From DASVXQ01 sp036392615 (lineage in GTDB: Bacteria; Actinomycetota; CALGFH01), in NCBI GenBank assembly GCA_036392615.1, contig DASVXQ010000503.1, positions 1 to 11,372 of the forward strand: a stretch of DNA of 11,372 nucleotides, read 5' to 3'. Below, piece by piece: positions 6,219 through 11,372 of the stretch. Each line of letters starts with the position of its first letter. The first letter of the stretch is position 1. The notes under the pieces are model-generated. The model saw nothing but the letters and a program-made list of their open reading frames with translations, did no database searches and was not told where the DNA came from. The position numbers and the translations under genes are program-made.

Positions 6219-6639
6219 GAGACGGCAGCGGCGATCCGCCCGCCGGCCGATGTCGCGCCGCGCAGGCAAGCCGAGCAGGCAACCAGCGGTTCCTGGCCCG
6301 AGGAGCTGCGCACCTGGTACACACTGGCGGACGGGACCCACGTGGCCCTCGGTCGCGGCCATGCTGGCCGACCTGGCGGACGGCCCGCACATGGGCAGAC
6401 CCGTCGGGCGATGGCAACCCGTCGTTGACCCACCACACGACCTGATCGGCGATGCTGGACGGTCTGCCGCCCACCGACCGGCACCCGCCAGGCCCTCCGG
6501 GCTTGCCCTGCTTCGCCGCTCGGGCCGGTATCCACAGATGTCGGGATTCGGGTCGCGGGATGGACCCGGGCATGGGATGGTGGCGGCATGCCCGATCGCG
6601 GGTGCCTCACGCTCCCGCCGCCTGTGAGGTGCTCGCCCC
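6219..6639. other. Apparently non-coding, decayed stretch
   Basis: All six frames here are either open by chance in GC-rich DNA or broken, and none shows domain motifs, a good start or sensible composition. The stretch adjoins the transposase scrap and probably includes more of the same decayed insertion. A weak, gapped inverted match links 6106-6118 (CGTGCCCGCACCC) with 6600-6611 (GGGTGCCTCACG). It could be a remnant of element ends but is too poor to rely on. The last bases hold a Shine-Dalgarno-like GTGAGGTG for the gene at 6640. Confidence 0.4.
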
Positions 6640-7602
6640 ATGGCCCGGTTCTTCGACGCGCTCGGCCGGTTCTCGGTCCGCTTCCGCTACCCGATTGTGC
6701 TGCTCTGGCTCGCCGGGGCGGCGGCGGCCACCCAGCTGCTGCCCTCGCTGGCCAGCGCGGTCGACAACGACAACACCGCCTTCCTGCCGGCCGACTCGCC
6801 GAGCGTGCGCGCCGCCGCGCTGGCCGCGCCGTTCCAGCGGGCCGACGAGCTGCCGGTGACCATCGTCGCCAGCCGCCCCGCCGGCCCACTCGGCCCCGCC
6901 GACCAGGCCGCGGTCGACCGCGCCGCGGCAGCCGGCGGAGCGGTCGACCACGGCGTCGCCGGGCAGAGCGCCGCGCTCTACGACATCAGCGCCACCTCGT
7001 CCAGCGACCTGCGCCGCATCGTGCCGGTGGTGGTGGTCGTCATCGGGCTGCTGCTGGCGCTGGTGCTGCGCAGCCTGGTTGCGCCGCTGTACCTGATCGT
7101 CAGCGTGGTGCTGTCCTACCTGGCCGCGCTGGGCCTGGCGGTGCTGGTGTTCATGGGCCTCCGGGGGCAGGACGGACTCACCTTCTTCCTGCCGTTCCTG
7201 ATGTTCCTGTTCCTGCTGGCGCTGGGGGAGGACTACAACATCCTGGTGATGACCAGGATCCGGGAGGAGGCGCACCACCTGCCGCTGCGCGAGGCGGTCA
7301 CCCGCGCGATCAACGCCACCGGCTCGACGGTGACCTCCGCTGGGCTGGTGCTGGCGGGGACCTTCGGCGTGCTGGCGCTCTCGGTCGGCAACAGCCCGGG
7401 CGCCGAGCAGTTCCGCGCCGTCGGGGTGGGGCTCGGCGTCGGCGTGCTGATGGACACCTTCCTGGTCCGCACCTTGCTGATCCCGTCCACGGCGATGCTG
7501 CTCGGCCGCGCCAACTGGTGGCCGTCGCGGCTCGGCGGGTCGGACCGGCCGCGCGCCATGCCGCCGGAGCCCGCGCCCGAGCAGGCGGTGAGCCCGTCGT
7601 GA
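6640..7602 (+). CDS. Compact MMPL/RND-family membrane protein (lacks the middle of a normal MMPL pump)
   Basis: Usual MMPL proteins have about 700 residues and 12 helices; this one has 320. It starts like a normal member (MARFFDALGRFSVRFRYPIVLLWL; TM1 about 17-38) and continues into the first loop with the typical DNDNTAFLPADSPS segment. At about residues 95-105 it passes straight into what is normally the end of the second loop (QSAALYDISATSSSDLRRIVP). Five helices then follow (about 127-145, 149-173, 180-203, 232-252, 261-286), with the family motif GEDYNI at 196-201. So TM2-TM7 and most of both loops are missing in frame, giving one RND half-unit with a short loop. It could form dimers like a half-transporter, be a defunct deletion, or be an assembly error. 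GAGGTG sits nine bases before the ATG. Its stop overlaps the rhodanese start. Confidence 0.8.
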   Translation: MARFFDALGRFSVRFRYPIVLLWLAGAAAATQLLPSLASAVDNDNTAFLPADSPSVRAAALAAPFQRADELPVTIVASRPAGPLGPADQAAVDRAAAAGGAVDHGVAGQSAALYDISATSSSDLRRIVPVVVVVIGLLLALVLRSLVAPLYLIVSVVLSYLAALGLAVLVFMGLRGQDGLTFFLPFLMFLFLLALGEDYNILVMTRIREEAHHLPLREAVTRAINATGSTVTSAGLVLAGTFGVLALSVGNSPGAEQFRAVGVGLGVGVLMDTFLVRTLLIPSTAMLLGRANWWPSRLGGSDRPRAMPPEPAPEQAVSPS

Positions 7603-8471
7603 GCGCGCTGATCGGCGCCGAGGAGCTGTCGGCGGCGCTCGCCGCCGGACCCCACCAGCCGGCGCTGCTGGACGTCCGCTGGCAGCTCGGCGGCCCGCCC
7701 GGGATCGGGGCCTACCGGGCCGGGCACCTGCCCGGCGCGACGTTCGTCGACCTCGACCGCGACCTGGCCGGCCCGCCCGGGCGCGGCGGCCGCCACCCGC
7801 TGCCCGACACCGCGCGCTTCCAGGCGGCCATGCGCCGCTGCGGGGTGCGCGGCGATCGGGCGGTGGTGGTCTACGACCAGCGCGACACCACCGCCGCCGC
7901 GCGCGCCTGGTGGCTGCTCGGCTACCACGGCCACCCGGACGTGTGGGTGCTCGACGGCGGCTACGACGGTTGGGTCGCCCACGGCCTCCCGGTGACCACC
8001 GAGGTGACCGAACCCGAGCCCGGCGACTTCACCGCCCGGCCCGGACAGCGGCCGCTGCTGGACGCCGCCGGCGCCGCCGAGGTCACCCGCGACGGGGTGC
8101 TGCTGGACGCCCGCGCGCCGGAGCGCTACCGCGGCGAGGTCGAGCCGGTCGACCCGGTGGCCGGGCACATCCGCGGCGCCCGCAGCGCGCCCGCCACGGG
8201 CAACCTCGCCGCCGACGGGCGGCTGCGGCCGCCGGGGGAGCTGCGCGAGCGCTTCGCCACTCTGGGCGTCCGCGACGACCGGCCGGTCGCGACCTACTGC
8301 GGCTCCGGCGTGGTCGCCTCCAGCGAACTGCTCGCGCTGGAGGTGGCCGGCTACCGGGCGGCGCTCTACCTGGGCTCGTGGAGCGACTGGATCACCGACC
8401 CGTCCCGCCCGGTCGCCACCGGCCCCGACCCGGAAGGATCCCCCGGAGGGGGTGGTGGCCGGCGAGGCTGA
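7599..8471 (+). CDS. Two-domain sulfurtransferase (rhodanese / mercaptopyruvate sulfurtransferase type)
   Basis: The 290-residue protein has an inactive N-terminal rhodanese domain (about 8-130: LLDVRWQLGG, AGHLPGATFVDLDRDL, VVVYDQ, VWVLDGGYDGW). The catalytic C-terminal domain (about 150-275) contains LLDARAPERYRGEVEPVDPVAGHI and the active-site loop TYCGSGVVAS with Cys234, ending in LYLGSWSDWITDP. It moves sulfane sulfur from thiosulfate or 3-mercaptopyruvate to a thiol or cyanide acceptor. The loop CGSGVVA is close to the CGSGVTA of the family, which does not settle the donor. The GTG start overlaps the MMPL stop (GTGA), so translation is probably coupled. The last 16 residues (GPDPEGSPGGGGGRRG) are low complexity and go beyond the usual end. 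They overlap the methyltransferase frame on the other strand. Confidence 0.92.
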   Translation: MSALIGAEELSAALAAGPHQPALLDVRWQLGGPPGIGAYRAGHLPGATFVDLDRDLAGPPGRGGRHPLPDTARFQAAMRRCGVRGDRAVVVYDQRDTTAAARAWWLLGYHGHPDVWVLDGGYDGWVAHGLPVTTEVTEPEPGDFTARPGQRPLLDAAGAAEVTRDGVLLDARAPERYRGEVEPVDPVAGHIRGARSAPATGNLAADGRLRPPGELRERFATLGVRDDRPVATYCGSGVVASSELLALEVAGYRAALYLGSWSDWITDPSRPVATGPDPEGSPGGGGGRRG

Positions 8472-9319
8472 CACGGCCCGGGCACGGGCGGTCCCCGGCG
8501 AGGCGGTCCTGGCCGAGGCCGGCGAGGCGGACCCGGCCGGCGCGGCTCAGCCTTCCGCGCGGGCTCCGGGCTGGAGGGACCGAGTGGGGCGCGCGACCAG
8601 TCGCCGTACTGCGCCTCGACGCCGAAGCCGGCCTCGGCGAGGAAGGCCGCGAGCCGATCGGGGCCGAGGAAGCGCAGGCTGGCGCGGTCCACCCGCAGCG
8701 GGGCGCCGTCCGGGTCGCTGGTGGTCTCGGTCAGGGTCACCACCTCGCCGGCGACCGACTCCACCTGGTGGGCGATCCGCAGCGGCCGGCCCGCCGGGTC
8801 GAGCACGTCGGTGGCGTTCGCCGGGTTCCAGCGCTCCCATGCCCGCGCCAGCGGGTTGCGGGTCTCGAAGGCGAAGCGGCCACCGCCGGCCAGCGACCGC
8901 CGGATGGCGGCCAGCGAGGCGCGCAGCTCGTCGTCGGCGACCAGGACCTGGAAGGCGTGCCCGGTCATGACCGCCAGTTCGAACTCGCCCCACCACGGAA
9001 TCGTCGCGGCCGTGCCCGCCACCCACTCGACGTCCGCGCGACGCCGCGCCACCGCGAGGCTCGCCTGGTCCGGGTCGACGCCGCACAGCCGCCCGGCGTG
9101 CCCGGCCTCCCGCGCCCGCCGCAGCAGCGCGCCGGTGCCGCAGCCGACGTCCAGCACGGAGCCCGCGCCCATCACCAGGTCCAGGTAGAAGTCGTCGCTC
9201 GGCCCCCACGGGTTCAGCACCCCGTAGAGCGCCGCCACCTGTTCGTCCGAGTACCCGGCGCGTCCGTCGGTGGCGCCGGCATCGGGTCCGCCACCGCGCC
9301 GCCCTGCCTGCTCAGTCAA
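8366..9319 (-). CDS. Class I SAM-dependent methyltransferase with an abnormal C-terminal extension
   Basis: Motif I is VLDVGCGTG at 55-63, the acidic residue binding the SAM ribose is in CGVDPDQA (D82), and post-I/motif II-like segments follow (FELAVMTGHAFQVL, LAGGGRFAFETRNP). The start region LYGVLNPWGPSDDFYLDLVM and the end YGDWSRAPLGPSSPE match a common actinobacterial small-molecule methyltransferase type, which normally ends within a few residues of that point (near residue 251). Here the frame continues for about 65 more Pro/Arg-rich residues (ARKAEPRRPGPP...), with the last 106 bases antisense to the rhodanese. A one-base shift would end the protein at the stop at 8547-8549 (...ARAEG), so a frameshift or lost stop is likely. 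The TTG start at 9319 overlaps the acylase end; a GTG inside EQVAALYG is the alternative. The substrate is unknown. Confidence 0.85.
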   Translation of the reverse strand: MTEQAGRRGGGPDAGATDGRAGYSDEQVAALYGVLNPWGPSDDFYLDLVMGAGSVLDVGCGTGALLRRAREAGHAGRLCGVDPDQASLAVARRRADVEWVAGTAATIPWWGEFELAVMTGHAFQVLVADDELRASLAAIRRSLAGGGRFAFETRNPLARAWERWNPANATDVLDPAGRPLRIAHQVESVAGEVVTLTETTSDPDGAPLRVDRASLRFLGPDRLAAFLAEAGFGVEAQYGDWSRAPLGPSSPEPARKAEPRRPGPPRRPRPGPPRRGPPVPGPCQPRRPPPPPGDPSGSGPVATGRDGSVIQSLHEPR

Positions 9320-11372
9320 GGTTGAGCGGGATGGAGTCGTCGGTCAGCCAGCGCGGCAGCAGGTTCAGGTAGAAGGGGCTGGTCGGCAGGGCGCTGGTGC
9401 CGCCGGGGAGGCTGGTGCGGGCGGTCACCCCGCGGCGGCCGGTGGCGCTGACGTAGCGGTTGGCTGGACCGCCGCCGAAGGTGAACTCGGTGGCACTGTC
9501 GGCCCGGGCGCTGTGGCTGGCGGCGTCGACCGTGCTGAAGCCGCCGTCGGTGGGGATGCCGGGCAGGTCGGGCAGCGGCTGCGGGAAGCGGCCGAAGCCG
9601 GGCGGCACGCTGAACGGCCCGCCGAGCGGGTGGTCCAGTGTCAGCCGGTGCAGGCGACCCCAACGGTAGTCGTCCTGGTCGGCAGAGCCGCCGAACGCCG
9701 CGGCGAAGTCCGGCCCCGCCAGCTTGTCGAGCGCCTCCCGCACCGCGCCGAGCAGCAGCGCGTCGCGCCGGTCGGCCGCCGACGCCACGCCGGGCAGGGC
9801 GAAGAAGTCGATTCCGGACGCGCCCACGCCGCCGCTCTCGTCGAACGTCTCCAGCAGGTGCTCGATGGCGCCGAGCGCGCGGTCGGCGTCCGGCCTCGGG
9901 ACACCGATGGCGTCGACCCGGGCGTCGATCACGTCGTGGATGACCTGCCCGCGCCACACCGCGTAGATGGTCGCGGCCACGCTGGCGGCGACCTCGCGCC
10001 GGCTCGGCGGCAGGCGGCGGCCGTCGACGTCGGCGGCGTCGTAGCCCTCGGGGATGCCGGTCGGCGTCGAGAAGTTCCAGCGGGCCAGGCGCCGCACCGC
10101 CGTCACCACCGCCGGGTCGCCGCCGAGCGCGGCCAGCCGCGGCTCGGTCGAGCGGCGCGCCCGCTCCAGCGCGCGGATCACGTAGGGGGCCAGCACCTCG
10201 GCGTCGACCAGCCCGGTGTCGGCCTGGATCCGCTGCATGTCGGCGATGCGCAGCTTGGGTCCCCGGGCCAGCCTGGCGCGCAGCAGCTCGGTGATCCGTC
10301 CGGCGCGGAAGCCGTCATAGCCGGGGTTGAGGTAGTAGATGCCGCCGCCGGGCCGCAGCTGGTTCAGCGGGTCGTTGTCGAGCGTCAGCCCGGCCGGGTC
10401 GTTGTTGGCGTTGACGAAGAAGCCGGCCCGGGGGTTGACCACGTGCGGCATCTCCTCCGGCGGGAGGATCTGGTACGGCACGGCCTGGCCGGGCAGCCGC
10501 TCGGTGGCCGGCAGCCATTCGTTGCCGCCGGTGCCGTCGCGCACGAAGAACGGCGGCAGGCCGCGGACCGTGCCGGCCTGGAGGTCCTCGCGCAGCGGCA
10601 TCTCGCCGCTGGTGAAATAGGCCAGGTTGCCGGCCACGTCCGAGTAGGCCCAGTTCTGGCTGCCGAAGTCGAAGGTCTCCAGGCCCTTGCGGAAGTCCAC
10701 CAGGTTGCGGGCGTCGTCCCACCTCAGGAAGGTGTCGACCTCGCGGGTCGGGCTGAAGCCGGTGTACTGCACGCTGAGGGCCTGTCCCGCGGCGGTGTCG
10801 AGCTGGATGATGGGGCCGTTGTTGCGTCGCGGCACGATCAGGGTGGCGGCCGGGACCTGCCCGCCGGGCGGTACCACGGTGAGGTCGTCGCTGTGTCCGG
10901 AGGCCGGGTTGTTCTGCCGGAAGACCTCGGGGATCGCCTGCACCGGCTCGAGCCGGCCCTGGTACACCGTGGCCAGGCCGCTCGGCGCCGACGGGTCGGG
11001 CCGCACCTGCTCGAGGTAGGTGTCGGTGACGTCCATGGGGTTGGTGGTGGCGCCCCAGCTGATGAAGCGGTTGTGGCCGACGATCACGCCGGGCACCCCG
11101 GCGAAGCCGCTGCCGACCACGTCGGTCCGCCCGGAGCGCAACTGCATCGGGTAGAAGGTCGACGGCTGGTCGAGCGCCAGGTGCGGGTCGTTGGTGACCA
11201 GCGGCCGCCCGTCCACGGTGTTGCGCCCGGCCACGCCCCACTCGTTGGAGCCCTGGACCGCGGTGGAGCGCCTGACCGCCTGGCGCAGGACACCGACGCC
11301 GCCGGCGCGCCGCAGGTAGGCGCCGGCCAGCCGGGCGGCGGCCGCCAGCCGCTGGCGTCGCGGACTGTCGAG
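9312..11372 (-). CDS. Penicillin acylase family Ntn hydrolase (5' partial; beta chain complete)
   Basis: The frame is open to the right window edge, so the signal peptide and most of the alpha chain lie outside. Visible residues 1-41 are the end of the alpha/linker region. Self-cleavage would occur at VQG|SNEWGVAGRNT, giving Ser1 (codon 11249-11247) as nucleophile and N-terminal base. In the beta chain, NDPHLALDQPS carries the conserved His (beta 23), GHNRFISWGATTNPMDVTDTY forms part of the acyl pocket, and NANN at about beta 280-283 supplies the oxyanion Asn. The chain ends with LPGGTSALPTSPFYLNLLPRW. The beta chain is about 645 residues, as expected. Members hydrolyse amide bonds of beta-lactams, N-acyl-homoserine lactones or other acylated amines, usually after export from the cytoplasm. 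The substrate cannot be told from motifs. The stop overlaps the methyltransferase TTG start by eight bases, so the two genes are probably co-transcribed. Confidence 0.92.
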   Translation of the reverse strand, partial: LDSPRRQRLAAAARLAGAYLRRAGGVGVLRQAVRRSTAVQGSNEWGVAGRNTVDGRPLVTNDPHLALDQPSTFYPMQLRSGRTDVVGSGFAGVPGVIVGHNRFISWGATTNPMDVTDTYLEQVRPDPSAPSGLATVYQGRLEPVQAIPEVFRQNNPASGHSDDLTVVPPGGQVPAATLIVPRRNNGPIIQLDTAAGQALSVQYTGFSPTREVDTFLRWDDARNLVDFRKGLETFDFGSQNWAYSDVAGNLAYFTSGEMPLREDLQAGTVRGLPPFFVRDGTGGNEWLPATERLPGQAVPYQILPPEEMPHVVNPRAGFFVNANNDPAGLTLDNDPLNQLRPGGGIYYLNPGYDGFRAGRITELLRARLARGPKLRIADMQRIQADTGLVDAEVLAPYVIRALERARRSTEPRLAALGGDPAVVTAVRRLARWNFSTPTGIPEGYDAADVDGRRLPPSRREVAASVAATIYAVWRGQVIHDVIDARVDAIGVPRPDADRALGAIEHLLETFDESGGVGASGIDFFALPGVASAADRRDALLLGAVREALDKLAGPDFAAAFGGSADQDDYRWGRLHRLTLDHPLGGPFSVPPGFGRFPQPLPDLPGIPTDGGFSTVDAASHSARADSATEFTFGGGPANRYVSATGRRGVTARTSLPGGTSALPTSPFYLNLLPRWLTDDSIPLNLD

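Noticed and set aside
6150..6428. Plus-strand frame starting MVTIVRPAPTFDPKVQLGG
   Set aside because: It is the complement of the transposase-like minus-strand segment, has no ribosome site and loses sensible composition after about 60 residues.
6106..6611. Possible terminal inverted repeats around the decayed transposase
   Set aside because: The match needs a gap and two mismatches over 13 bases, and no target duplication was found.
8440..8452. CCCCC-GGA-GGGGG hairpin at the rhodanese 3' end
   Set aside because: Five-bp stem with a three-base loop inside the coding frame, no T-tract. Not strong enough to call a terminator.
8459..8530. Three copies of CCGGCGAGGC(G/T)G at 8459, 8495 and 8519 (multiples of 12 bp)
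   Set aside because: Intervening units are too degenerate for a convincing tandem repeat. Low-complexity GC-rich drift between convergent genes explains it.

Overview
This is a very GC-rich window of ordinary bacterial gene organisation. GTG and TTG starts, a WYL-domain regulator, an MMPL transporter, an actinobacterial-style SAM methyltransferase and a Thr/Pro-rich surface tail all point to Actinomycetota. I cannot place it more precisely from sequence alone. I saw no rRNA, tRNA or CRISPR array.

Left part (1-3096). The window opens inside a membrane-anchored protein with a Thr/Pro-rich extracytoplasmic tail. A leader with three CGTGACC direct repeats follows, then a 42-residue basic small protein. 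A perfect 32-bp palindrome lies between that small gene and a convergent epoxide hydrolase and probably terminates both. The epoxide hydrolase is divergent from a helix-turn-helix/WYL regulator. Their 93-bp shared intergenic region carries two overlapping inverted repeats, which suggests the regulator controls the hydrolase, itself, or both.

Centre (3190-6639). A complete NodU/CmcH/TobZ-type O-carbamoyltransferase stands alone, with no recognisable natural-product genes beside it. Directly after it the sequence changes character. A TraB/GumN-like ORF appears to lack its N-terminal GxxH strand. A small acidic hypothetical protein has visibly lower GC and more A/T-ending codons. About 500 bases of non-coding sequence then hold what looks like a frameshifted scrap of an IS5-family transposase. 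I read 4870-6639 as an inserted and decayed accessory patch.

Right part (6640-11372). A compact MMPL-type membrane protein keeps TM1 and the terminal five-helix block but lacks the middle of a normal MMPL pump. It is translationally coupled (GTGA overlap) to a two-domain rhodanese. On the opposite strand a penicillin-acylase-family Ntn hydrolase runs off the window; its beta chain is complete, including the nucleophilic Ser and the NANN motif. A class I SAM methyltransferase follows, whose TTG start overlaps the acylase stop. The methyltransferase frame then continues about 60 residues past the expected end and overlaps the rhodanese 3' end antisense, which suggests a lost stop or a frameshift.

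I do not see a clearly new multi-gene system. The most unusual items are the compact MMPL protein, the orphan carbamoyltransferase with a variant active-site loop, the decayed patch beside it, and the methyltransferase tail.
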